Assembly: GCA_963972065.1 (NCBI GenBank)
Contig: CAXAVJ010000006.1
Location: 1 to 64,000 of the forward strand
From: UBA1479 sp963972065
GTDB taxonomy: Bacteria; Pseudomonadota; Alphaproteobacteria; Rhodospirillales; Casp-alpha2
Direction of reading: 5' to 3'
Length of the DNA stretch: 64,000 bases
Shown here: in pieces, positions 42,918 to 50,296 of the stretch
How the letters are laid out: every line of letters starts with the position of its first letter
Numbering within the stretch: position 1 is the stretch's first letter
Position numbers and translations under genes: made by a program
Notes under the pieces: model-generated
What the model was told of the DNA's origin: nothing
What the model saw: only the letters and a program-made list of their open reading frames with translations
Database searches by the model: none

Positions 42918-43499
42918 CTACAGCACGAACCTGATAACCACGAATCCACCGATCAGGAGAAGGCAAAAGATCGTGAACAGAAGCCCCAGATACTTCTCGA
43001 TGAAGGCGCGGATGGGTTCCCCGAAATACCACAGCAGCCCCGTGACCAGATAGAACCGGAGCCCCCTGGCCAGCACGGAGGCGACGCAGAACACCCAGAT
43101 ATCCAGCGACGCCAGGCCGGACAGAATGGTGATGACCTTATAGGGAAAGGGCGTGACACCGGCGATGAAAACGGCCCAGGCCCCCCAATCGGCATAGGTC
43201 GCGCGGAACTGATCGAACTTGGCGGTGTAGCCGTAGAATTCCAGCATGGGCCGGCCGACCTGATCGAACAGGAAGGCGCCGATGGCATAGCCCAGTATGC
43301 CGCCCAAGACCGAGGCAACGGTGCAGATCAGGGCGATGCGCCAAGCCCGGGCACGGTCGGCCAGAACCATGGGGATCAGCATCACATCGGGCGGAATGGG
43401 AAAGACCGAGCTTTCGATGAAGCTGACGAACGCCAGCCAACGGTCCGCGTGGCGATGGCCCGCAAGGGCCAACATTCGATCGTAAAGGCGGCGCAGCAT
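42918..43499 (-). CDS. yqaA: YqaA/DedA-family inner-membrane protein
   Basis: A 193-residue protein of the VTT/SNARE-associated (DedA-like) superfamily. It has ESSVFPIPPDVMLIPMVLAD near the start, G.ILGYAIG, and AVFIAGVTPFPYKVITILSG, the last two forming the re-entrant loops of this fold. Family members take part in lipid carrier translocation or membrane homeostasis. The ATG at 43499 was chosen over a longer Arg-rich frame. It heads the yqaA-dsbB-coq7 series on the minus strand. Confidence 0.85.
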   Translation of the reverse strand: MLRRLYDRMLALAGHRHADRWLAFVSFIESSVFPIPPDVMLIPMVLADRARAWRIALICTVASVLGGILGYAIGAFLFDQVGRPMLEFYGYTAKFDQFRATYADWGAWAVFIAGVTPFPYKVITILSGLASLDIWVFCVASVLARGLRFYLVTGLLWYFGEPIRAFIEKYLGLLFTIFCLLLIGGFVVIRFVL

Positions 43500-43654
43500 G
43501 GGTAACAAGCCCCGTTCCCGTCGGCGAAAGCGTCGGGCGCTTCTATCAGGCGGCCGACGTCGAGACAATTAAAGCCTACACGCTTTCGAGCCTTGTTTTT
43601 GGCATCGGGCGTCGTATCCTTCGATCAGAAACATCTAACAAAAGGCAGACAGCG

Positions 43655-44623
43655 ATGAACCATCCTACCCAGCCGCTGAAAGGCGATTTCGGCATTTTGA
43701 TCGATCAGGTCACACCGGGCGACCTTGCCGACCCGGATTTCCAGGCCTGGGCGCGCGGCCTTTGGTTGGACCACGGCGGATTGCTCGGCGTCCGCGGCGA
43801 AAAACTCGCTGACCTGCTGCCCGAACAGCTTGTGCGCTGGTCCGAGGTGTTCGGCGTCATCGAGGACAAAATCCAGACGGCGCGCGAGGACAAGTCGGTC
43901 AAAGGCTTTCCCATCCTGCGCATCGGCAACGTGAAAAACGAGGACGGCAAGATCGTCGCGCAATTGCTGCAGGTGCCGCAGCTGACCAGCGACGCGGACA
44001 TCCGCTACAACCCGGAAACCCGCAGGCCGGTATGGCACACGGATTCCACCTTCCGCGCGCGGCCGCCGGTCGGCTCGGTCTTTCATTGCCGCAAGGCCCC
44101 GCCCGAGGGTGCGGAGACCCTGTTCGCCGACATGCAGGGCGCCTATGCCGCCCTGCCCCCGGCGGAACGGCAGAAACTCGACGGCCTGGAAGCGGTCTGC
44201 TCCCTCGCCCATCACGACAAGAAGATCAACAGCTACTCACCCCACTATCCGGTGCTGACGCCCGAGCAGCGCAAGGAAAACCCGCCCAACCGCGTGCCCA
44301 TCGTCCTCAACCATCCGGTCACGGGCCGGCCGTCGCTGTACGGCCTCAACAGCTCGACCTGCGCCATCGTGCCCAAGGGGCAGGAAGTCGACCCGGCAGA
44401 CCTGGACAAATGGGACCTGGAAGGCGTGGAAGACGACAGCGTGATGATCTGGCGCAACATGCTGCCGACCGTCACCGGCCCCGACTTCACCGTGAAATGG
44501 CAGTGGCAGCCGGGCGATGTCGTGGTCTGGGACAACCGCTCGACGATCCACGCGGGGACCGGCTTCGATTACAGCAAGTACGAGCGGGAGATGTGGCGGC
44601 TGACGTTGGTGGCCGAGGCCTGA
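43655..44623 (+). CDS. TauD/TfdA-family Fe(II)/2-oxoglutarate dioxygenase
   Basis: A 322-residue oxygenase. The iron facial triad is H128 and D130 (VWHTDSTF) plus H299 (DNRSTIHAGTGFD); R315 near the C-terminus (MWRLTLV) would bind 2-oxoglutarate. Family members hydroxylate taurine, 2,4-D, alkyl sulfates and other substrates. The N-terminal half is typical of the family. It could process a sulfonate such as taurine, but no sulfonate genes adjoin it; the taurine-type transporter is 42 kb away. A SD-like AAAAGG lies nine bases before ATG. Confidence 0.87.
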   Translation: MNHPTQPLKGDFGILIDQVTPGDLADPDFQAWARGLWLDHGGLLGVRGEKLADLLPEQLVRWSEVFGVIEDKIQTAREDKSVKGFPILRIGNVKNEDGKIVAQLLQVPQLTSDADIRYNPETRRPVWHTDSTFRARPPVGSVFHCRKAPPEGAETLFADMQGAYAALPPAERQKLDGLEAVCSLAHHDKKINSYSPHYPVLTPEQRKENPPNRVPIVLNHPVTGRPSLYGLNSSTCAIVPKGQEVDPADLDKWDLEGVEDDSVMIWRNMLPTVTGPDFTVKWQWQPGDVVVWDNRSTIHAGTGFDYSKYEREMWRLTLVAEA

Positions 44624-44631
44624 ACCCGTCC

Positions 44632-44694
44632 TCCTCCGCCAAGGCTTCGGAGGACACGCCTTCGTCTAACGACCTCCGGGTGGCTCGCCACCCG
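44632..44694. other. Two hairpins between the dioxygenase gene and tRNA-Leu
   Basis: TCCTCCG (44632-44638) and CGGAGGA (44648-44654) form one stem with a 9-base loop; CGGGTGGC (44677-44684) and GCCACCCG (44687-44694) form another with a 2-base loop. They lie downstream of both convergent genes and may help end transcription, though neither has a T-run. Confidence 0.4.
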
Positions 44695-44713
44695 AAGCTC
44701 GAAGAGCGAAGGG

Positions 44714-44800
44714 TGGTGCGGGCGGGGAGAATCGAACTCCCACTTCCTTGCGGAAACCAGATTTTGAGTCTGGCGCGTCTACCAGTTCCGCCACGCCCGC
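44714..44800 (-). tRNA. tRNA-Leu (anticodon CAA)
   Basis: On the minus strand the gene begins GCGGGCG at 44800 and ends with CGCCCGC-A-CCA at 44714, giving a perfect 7-bp acceptor stem and an encoded CCA. The anticodon stem-loop is CCAGA-CTCAAAA-TCTGG with CAA at the anticodon (reads UUG). A long variable arm (TCCGCAAGGA) and a TTCGATT T-loop are as expected for tRNA-Leu. Confidence 0.95.
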
Positions 44801-44917
44801 GCACCTTGGAAGGGCGCTGTTCTATCATCCCTTTTGCCGCAAGGTAAACCGCGATGACGCGGTCGCCTTGCAATGGATGCGGATTTCTCCCCGCCGCCAG
44901 GCGAAAGGCCGCGCCCC

Positions 44918-45634
44918 CTATTCCACCACCCGGTAGCCGACGCCCTTCATGGTGAGGATCACCGTGGGGTTTTTCGCATCCGGTTCGATCTTGCGGCGCA
45001 GCCGCGAGATATAGGTGTCGATGGTGCGGTCGAGGGGCGCGTCGTCGAAGCCGCTGATGGCGTCCAACAGGGCATCGCGGCTGACGACCCGCCCGGGATG
45101 CCGCGCCAGGGCCGCCAGGACCAGGAATTCGGAGCGCGTGAAGTCGACATCCTCGCCCTTGGGATTTTGCGCCGTATAGCCGGCAAGGTTCAGGGTCCAG
45201 CCGGAAAACCGCACCACATCCGGGCCCGGCGCGCCCAACGGGCTGCGCCCGGCGGCGCCGGCCGTCCCCGATTGCGCCCGCGCGATCATGTTCCGGATGC
45301 GCAGCAACAGTTCGCCCGGGTCGACGCCCTTGGTCAGATAGTCGTCGGCGCCGAGTTCCAGCGCCGCCAGGCGCTGTTCCGTGGTGGTGCGGGCACTCAG
45401 CACGATGATCGGCACGTTGGACCGGCCCCGCACCTTGCGGATCAGGGTCAGGCCGTCCTCGTCGGGCAGACCCAGGTCGGTGAGGATCAGGTCCGGGGGG
45501 CGGGCCTCGATGGCGGTCAGGGCGTCTTCGACGGTCGCCGCGATATCAACGCCATAGCCCTCGGACTTCAGATGGAATTCCAAGAGCCCGCTGATCAGCG
45601 CATCGTCTTCAACCAAGAGGATATGTGTGGTCAT
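44918..45634 (-). CDS. OmpR/PhoB-family response regulator (orphan)
   Basis: A 238-residue regulator. The receiver (1-118) has the acid pocket E9-D10-D11, phospho-acceptor D53 (LTDLGLPDEDG), S80 in VLSART and K102. The residue after K102 is Gly (LTKGVDP) where Pro is nearly universal. The C-terminal winged helix (about 145-238) shows the OmpR pattern, with FTRSEFLVLAALARHPGRVV and RTIDTYISRLRRKIE. The ATG at 45634 starts just before HILLVEDD; an upstream in-frame ATG at 45676 is unlikely. No histidine kinase gene is nearby. Tandem GTCAGG repeats lie about 47-73 bp upstream of the start. Confidence 0.92.
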   Translation of the reverse strand: MTTHILLVEDDALISGLLEFHLKSEGYGVDIAATVEDALTAIEARPPDLILTDLGLPDEDGLTLIRKVRGRSNVPIIVLSARTTTEQRLAALELGADDYLTKGVDPGELLLRIRNMIARAQSGTAGAAGRSPLGAPGPDVVRFSGWTLNLAGYTAQNPKGEDVDFTRSEFLVLAALARHPGRVVSRDALLDAISGFDDAPLDRTIDTYISRLRRKIEPDAKNPTVILTMKGVGYRVVE

Positions 45635-45680
45635 GGCGCGCAGATTATGAATTTTCGGCCGCCCCCGCCAGTTCAATCCC

Positions 45681-45707
45681 GTCAGGCCGTGTCAGGTGCG
45701 AGTCAGG
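45681..45707. promoter_or_regulatory. Tandem GTCAGG direct repeats (candidate response-regulator site)
   Basis: GTCAGG occurs at 45681, 45691 and 45702, that is with 10- and 11-bp periods. Direct repeats at about one helical turn are the usual binding pattern of OmpR/PhoB-type regulators. The site lies between the response regulator (start 45634, minus) and the secreted-protein gene (start 45813, plus), so either or both may be controlled. Confidence 0.5.
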
Positions 45708-45812
45708 TTGCCGCCATCACGGGTCAAGGTGCCGCTGCAAGAATGGCGTCACTCCAGAGCCGCCCTTTCGGCCTCTGGTCACAGAACGTGAGCCAACAGA
45801 AGAGACCCCATC

Positions 45813-46205
45813 ATGACCACCTTCCGCCGCATCACCCTCGCCGCCCTTGTCCTGATGTCCGCCGCCTTCATCGGCGCGCAAACATCGGCACGGGCCGCCG
45901 ACGAACTGGCCCAGGTCCGCGTGCCGCGCCTGGACATGCTGATCGACGCCCGCTGCGAAGGGGGGGCTGCCGTGTTTCGCATGAAGAACCGCGGCGACAT
46001 GTGGCCGAAGACCGCCGCCCTGATGATCGTGACCCATGACGGCGAAACGCTTCTGGCGAAACGCGAGATGCGCTTTGCCGTCAATCAGACCGCGACCGTG
46101 AAATTCCTTAAGGCCGCCAAATATCCCGCGGGCGTGACGCTGTACATCAAGCCGCGCTGGGAAGACCGTGGATACGGCTCGGGCCTCCGCCTGCGCTGCA
46201 GCTAG
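45813..46205 (+). CDS. Secreted small protein of unknown function
   Basis: A 130-residue protein with a clear signal peptide (MTTFRRITLAALVLMSAAFI, cleavage near ARA-AD at about residue 29). The mature 100 residues are beta-rich with two Cys (RCEG near the start and a C-terminal RCS) that could form a disulfide. The family is not recognised. It converges with the MdeB-like gene, three bases between stop codons, and is divergent from the response regulator gene with the GTCAGG repeats between. Confidence 0.7.
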   Translation: MTTFRRITLAALVLMSAAFIGAQTSARAADELAQVRVPRLDMLIDARCEGGAAVFRMKNRGDMWPKTAALMIVTHDGETLLAKREMRFAVNQTATVKFLKAAKYPAGVTLYIKPRWEDRGYGSGLRLRCS

Positions 46206-46208
46206 GCC

Positions 46209-48551
46209 CTAGTCCGCGAAGGCCGCGGTGATGGCCGCGGCATCCAAGCCGTACTTCCGATGCAGATCCTGGACCGTGCCGCATTGGCCGAAGTCCTCGA
46301 CCCCCAATGCGGCCACCCGATGGCCCAGCACGCCGCCGAGCCAGCTGAGCGTCGCCGGATGGCCGTCGATGACGGTGACCAGCTTGCCGCCCGGCTTGAT
46401 CGCCCCCAGCAACTTGGCCGCATGGCTGTCGGCGCCGTTCTTGCGCCAATCGGAATACAGCCGGTCCGGCGAGGTCACGGCGAGCACGCCCGGGCCGTTC
46501 TTCCCGGCCAGCGTTTCCGCCGCCGCCATGGCTTCCGGCGCCAGCACGCCCGTATAAACGATGGCGCCCGCGTCTTTTGACGACGGTTGCTTCAACCAAT
46601 AGGCGCCCGCGATCACCTGATCGGCCAGGGCCGTGTCCATCTTGCGGTCGGGCTGTTCCAGCGGCCGGGTCGACAGGCGCAGATAGATCGAGCCGCCGTC
46701 TTCGGCCTGCATATGGCTGAAACCCCAGCGCATGACGGCTTCGAGTTCGTCCGCGTAGGTCGGCTCGAAATAGGCCAGGCCCGGCTGCCCCATGCCGATC
46801 ATCGGCGTGGCGACGGACTGATGGGCGCCGCCTTCGGGCGCCAGGGTCACGCCGGCCGGCGTCGCCACCACCATGAACCGCGCGTCCTGGTAACAGGCGT
46901 AGTTGAGCGCATCCAGGCCCCGCTGAATGAACGGGTCATACAGCGTGCCGATGGGCAGCAGGCGTTCGCCGTGCAGTTCGTGGCTGAGGCCCAAGGCGGC
47001 GAGCGCCAGGAACAGGTTGTTTTCGGCAATGCCCAATTCCAGATGCTGGCCTTCGTCGTTGGCGCCCCATTTCTGCACCGACGGCACGTTGACCTTGCGG
47101 AAGGTGTCCTCCCGTTCCTCCATGGCGAAGATGCCGCGGCGGTTGACCCAGGGACCCAGGTTGGTCGACACGGTGACGTCGGGCGAGGTGGTGACGATGC
47201 GGTCGGCCAGGTCCTGGTCCGTCGCCGCCAGCTCGAACAGAATCTTGCCGAAGGCTTCCTGGGTCGAACCTTTGCCCTTGCCCGTTTCCGCCAGCTTGGC
47301 CGGCACGGCGACGGGCTTGGCCGACATGCGGCGATCTTTGGCACCCGGCCCCATGAAGGGGGTCTTGGCGATGAAATCGGCGAGCAGGTCCGCCCGGTCT
47401 TCCATACCGGCGAAGGGCTCCCACTCCTGGCCTTCCTGGATGCCCAGATTCTTGCGGAAGCCCTGCAACTGGTCCGGCGTGAGGATGCCCGCGTGGTTAT
47501 CCTTATGGCCCGCCAAGGGCAGGCCCCAGCCTTTGATGGTATAGGCCAGGAAACAGGTCGGGATGTCGTCATCGGCGGATTTAAAGGCTTCGCAGATGGT
47601 TTCCAGGCAGTGGCCGCCCAGGTTGGACATCAGGTCCTGCAGTTCGTCATCCGTATGAGACGCCAGCAATTCCGGAATGCCAGGCGCGTTGCCGATATCG
47701 GCGGTCAGATGATCGCGCCACGCCGCCCCGCCCTGGAACGTGAGGGCCGCGTACATGTCGTTGGGGCAATCGTTGATCCATTTCTTCAGCGCCTTGCCGC
47801 CCGGTTTCTGGAAGGCGTCCAGCATCAGCTTGCCGTACTTCATGATGACCACGCGCCAACCGGCGGCGCGGAACAGACGGTCGATCAGGCGGAACAGCTT
47901 GTCGTTGACGACGCCGTCCAGGCTCTGGCGGTTGTAGTCGATGATCCACCAGCAATTGCGCAGGTTATGCTTCCAGCCCTCGAGGATCGCCTCATACATG
48001 TTGCCTTCATCCATTTCGGCATCACCGACCAGCGCGATCATGCGCCCCGGTTCGCGCGCGCGGACGGATTCGAAATGGCGGCGGGTGTAATCCTGGGTCA
48101 GCGACGCGAACATGGTCATGGCCGGGCCCATGCCGACGGAGCCGGTGGAGAAATCCACGTCGTCCGTGTCCTTGGTGCGCGACGGATAGCTCTGCGCCCC
48201 GCCCAGGCCGCGGAAGTTCTCGAGCTTCTCCCGCGTCTGGTTGCCCATCAGGTACTGGATGGCATGGAACACCGGGCTGGCATGGGGTTTCACGGCGACC
48301 CGGTCCTGCGGGCGCAAGGCATGGAAATACAGCGCCGTCATCAGCGCCGCCGACGACGCGCAGGACGCCTGGTGCCCGCCGACCTTGACCTCGCCCTTGG
48401 CGCGGATGTGGTTGGCATTATGGATGGTCCAGGTCGACAGCCACAGGATGCGTTTCTGCAGATCGCTCAGACAGGCCAGGGTGTCCGCGTCGGGGCCGGC
48501 CCCCGGGTTGGGTTCGATCATCAGGTGGTTCGGGGTGTCGAGAGGGGCCAT
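46209..48551 (-). CDS. Thiamine-dependent 2-oxoacid dehydrogenase E1 / transketolase-like (MdeB type)
   Basis: A 780-residue single-chain thiamine-diphosphate enzyme. The cofactor motif is G176-D-A-E-M-D-E-G...N (VGDAEMDEGNMYEAILEGW, then WIIDYNRQSLDG); N-terminal HNANHIRAKGEVKVGGHQAS and the pyrimidine-domain LELGIAENNLF follow transketolase/AceE layout. It resembles homodimeric pyruvate dehydrogenase E1 but is shorter (about 890 in AceE), like MdeB, the 2-oxobutyrate dehydrogenase E1 of Pseudomonas putida, whose mde locus also has a Lrp-type regulator. A divergent Lrp/AsnC gene here supports that idea. GGAG seven bases upstream of ATG fixes the start. No E2/E3 genes adjoin it. Confidence 0.85.
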   Translation of the reverse strand: MAPLDTPNHLMIEPNPGAGPDADTLACLSDLQKRILWLSTWTIHNANHIRAKGEVKVGGHQASCASSAALMTALYFHALRPQDRVAVKPHASPVFHAIQYLMGNQTREKLENFRGLGGAQSYPSRTKDTDDVDFSTGSVGMGPAMTMFASLTQDYTRRHFESVRAREPGRMIALVGDAEMDEGNMYEAILEGWKHNLRNCWWIIDYNRQSLDGVVNDKLFRLIDRLFRAAGWRVVIMKYGKLMLDAFQKPGGKALKKWINDCPNDMYAALTFQGGAAWRDHLTADIGNAPGIPELLASHTDDELQDLMSNLGGHCLETICEAFKSADDDIPTCFLAYTIKGWGLPLAGHKDNHAGILTPDQLQGFRKNLGIQEGQEWEPFAGMEDRADLLADFIAKTPFMGPGAKDRRMSAKPVAVPAKLAETGKGKGSTQEAFGKILFELAATDQDLADRIVTTSPDVTVSTNLGPWVNRRGIFAMEEREDTFRKVNVPSVQKWGANDEGQHLELGIAENNLFLALAALGLSHELHGERLLPIGTLYDPFIQRGLDALNYACYQDARFMVVATPAGVTLAPEGGAHQSVATPMIGMGQPGLAYFEPTYADELEAVMRWGFSHMQAEDGGSIYLRLSTRPLEQPDRKMDTALADQVIAGAYWLKQPSSKDAGAIVYTGVLAPEAMAAAETLAGKNGPGVLAVTSPDRLYSDWRKNGADSHAAKLLGAIKPGGKLVTVIDGHPATLSWLGGVLGHRVAALGVEDFGQCGTVQDLHRKYGLDAAAITAAFAD

Positions 48552-48603
48552 GGGGGTCTCCGGGCGGGAAGGATGCGAATTCGCAGGATCTGACGCAATC
48601 CTA

Positions 48604-48665
48604 CGCCAATAATCCGGCTATTTCCTTGCGATCTACGGCGCATAATGGGATATTTACGCAATAAT
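48604..48665. promoter_or_regulatory. Direct repeats in the mdeB-lrp divergent region
   Basis: Three related direct repeats, CGCCAATAAT (48604-48613), CGCATAAT (48639-48646) and CGCAATAAT (48657-48665), start 35 and 18 bases apart in an AT-rich 145-bp gap. This could be the operator of the divergent Lrp-type regulator. Confidence 0.45.
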
Positions 48666-48696
48666 TATGACTTTTATGCCCTCGGATTGGTGAAAA

Positions 48697-49170
48697 ATGC
48701 CCGATATTGACCTTGATGCCATCGACCGCCGCATCCTCACCGCGATCCAGACCAACGCCCGCATGCGCAACGTCGATCTGGCCGAGGCCGTGGGCCTGTC
48801 GGCTTCGCCCTGCCTGCGTCGGGTCAAACGATTGGAGGACGCGGGCGTAATCCGCGACTACGTCACCCTGGTCGATCAGCAGGCCGTGGGCCTGCCGGTG
48901 TCGATCTTCATCAGCGTGACGTTGGAACGGCAGGTGGAAAAGGCGCTGGAGGAATTCGAGGCGGCCATCCGATCCTGGCCCGAGGTCATGGAATGCTATC
49001 TGATGACCGGCGACGCGGATTACCTGCTGCGCGTAGTCACGGCGGACCTGTCCGCCTACGAGCGGTTCCTGATGGACAGGCTGACGCGGGTCACCGGCGT
49101 CGCCGCCATCAAATCCAGTTTTTCCCTGAAACAGGTGGTCTACCGCACGGCATTGCCGGTGTCAGCTTGA
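48697..49170 (+). CDS. Lrp/AsnC-family transcriptional regulator
   Basis: A 157-residue regulator with an N-terminal helix-turn-helix (about 8-50: DAIDRRILTAIQTNARMRNV and GLSASPCLRRVKRLEDAGVI) and a C-terminal RAM ligand-binding domain (about 65-150, with VMECYLMTGDADYLLRVV). Lrp-family proteins respond to amino acids or related acids. Its divergent position next to the MdeB-like E1 gene suggests it controls that gene. Confidence 0.93.
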   Translation: MPDIDLDAIDRRILTAIQTNARMRNVDLAEAVGLSASPCLRRVKRLEDAGVIRDYVTLVDQQAVGLPVSIFISVTLERQVEKALEEFEAAIRSWPEVMECYLMTGDADYLLRVVTADLSAYERFLMDRLTRVTGVAAIKSSFSLKQVVYRTALPVSA

Positions 49171-49202
49171 GGCGGCCCAAGCCGCTCGATCATCCCTAAA
49201 CC

Positions 49203-49275
49203 GTCATTGCCGGGCGTGACCCGGCAATCCAGTCTTTCCGGGGACATGGACCCCCGGGTCAAGCCCGGGGGTGAC
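49203..49275. repeat. REP-like intergenic palindromic element (copy 2)
   Basis: Two hairpins, ATTGCCGGG-cgtga-CCCGGCAAT (49206-49228) and CCCCCGGG-tcaag-CCCGGGGG (49251-49271), are flanked by GTCA and TGAC, with AATCCAG after the first. The layout matches copy 1 at 20559-20615, but the stem sequences differ. Confidence 0.75.
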
Positions 49276-49303
49276 GCATGGAAAAGCGGCACCAAGCCGG
49301 CGA

Positions 49304-49630
49304 CTATTTCTTCTTGTCGACGTCGATGTAACCGCGCTCGATCGCGGTTTCGATCATCTGCGCGCCATGGATCAGCTCGTCGTAGGAGCGGCGCAAGAGG
49401 TTCAGTTCGCGCACCTGTTCGTCCGACGGCAGGCCCTTCGCGCCATGGGCCAGTTCGATCAGCCGCTTGATATACATGCCCCGCGCCTTGGCCACGAGTT
49501 GGAAATAAGGCGTCAACTCGGCCACGGACACGTTGGGCACAAGGTCGTGAATGGTCTCGCGGTTGATGTCACGCAGAATGTCGTGCATCTGCATGCGCGC
49601 GCGGCCGATATCCCGTTCGTCACTAGGCAT
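49304..49630 (-). CDS. Conserved hypothetical helical protein
   Basis: A 108-residue protein, mostly helical (MQMHDILRDINRETIHDLVP, ELTPYFQLVAKARGMYIKRL) with a Lys-rich end (DVDKKK). No family is recognised. It is in a minus-strand group with the DUF3126 gene (106 bp apart). Codon use is that of neighbouring genes. Confidence 0.65.
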   Translation of the reverse strand: MPSDERDIGRARMQMHDILRDINRETIHDLVPNVSVAELTPYFQLVAKARGMYIKRLIELAHGAKGLPSDEQVRELNLLRRSYDELIHGAQMIETAIERGYIDVDKKK

Positions 49631-49736
49631 TGGATGGACTCCCGAAAAGGTTTGATCCTTGCCCCGACGTTACGCCGAAGCGGGCCCGCCGCCAATGCGC
49701 GAAATCAAGTCCCTGAATTGGGCCTTCGGGCACCGG

Positions 49737-49952
49737 TCAATCCAGCGGCAGGTCTTCTTCCAGGATGGCGATTTGCAGGGAGTAGGAGACTTCGCCCTCG
49801 TCCTCGTCGCGGTGCAGAACGCCAACGAACTGTTCACCCAGATAGACCTCGACCGGATGGCCTTCTTTCTTCGGCGGCTTGACCGTGAAACGGTTGTTGT
49901 CGAACGCGGCACGCAGATACTGCTGCAGGCGGGCGATTTCCGATAATTTCAT
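49737..49952 (-). CDS. DUF3126-family small protein
   Basis: A 71-residue acidic protein: MKLSEIARLQQYLRAAFDNN, then a beta-rich part (KEGHPVEVYLGEQFVGVL) and DEDEGEVSYSLQIAILEED. The pattern matches DUF3126, a family found mainly in alphaproteobacteria. Function is unknown. Confidence 0.85.
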   Translation of the reverse strand: MKLSEIARLQQYLRAAFDNNRFTVKPPKKEGHPVEVYLGEQFVGVLHRDEDEGEVSYSLQIAILEEDLPLD

Positions 49953-50029
49953 GGCGTTGGGGCCTTCCCTGTCTTTATTGCGATTGTGCCGGGCGTGGCG
50001 CGCATGAATGCACGATCATACCCGACTTT

Positions 50030-50296
50030 TCAAATATCCAGCACCAGCGCCGTCTTCGGCACGGAACAGCAGATCAAAATCTCGTCCGGGGCGTCCGGCT
50101 GATAGACACCGTCGTCGCTGTATTCGATGTCGCCCTCGATCTTGCGGCACTGGCAGGTCGTGCAGATGCCCGACCGGCAGCTGTAGGCCAGCACCAGGTC
50201 CAGGCTTTCGGCCAGATCGAGGATGCTGTCGTGGGAGCCGTCCCAGGTCCCGGTCACGCCCGAGCGGCGGAATTCGACGGTCAGTTGCTCAGTCAT
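50030..50296 (-). CDS. 2Fe-2S ferredoxin-like protein
   Basis: An 88-residue plant-type ferredoxin domain. Cluster ligands fit C40xxxxC45xxC48 (SCRSGICTTCQC) plus C76 or C77 (ILICCSVP); the family's usual final motif. It has no fused reductase. The ATG at 50296 overlaps the tartrate dehydrogenase stop by 8 bp, so the two are translated together. It may deliver electrons to or from an oxidoreductase not encoded here. A longer frame to 50356 lies in the dehydrogenase gene and was rejected. Confidence 0.85.
   Translation of the reverse strand: MTEQLTVEFRRSGVTGTWDGSHDSILDLAESLDLVLAYSCRSGICTTCQCRKIEGDIEYSDDGVYQPDAPDEILICCSVPKTALVLDI

Noticed and set aside
44714..44800. tRNA-Leu as an integration site of a genomic island
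   Set aside because: No integrase with catalytic residues nearby and no repeated tRNA 3' end was seen in the window.
46587..48593. Open plus-strand frame of 668 codons opposite the MdeB-like gene
   Set aside because: Antisense shadow of a conserved enzyme; no family match, no ribosome site.
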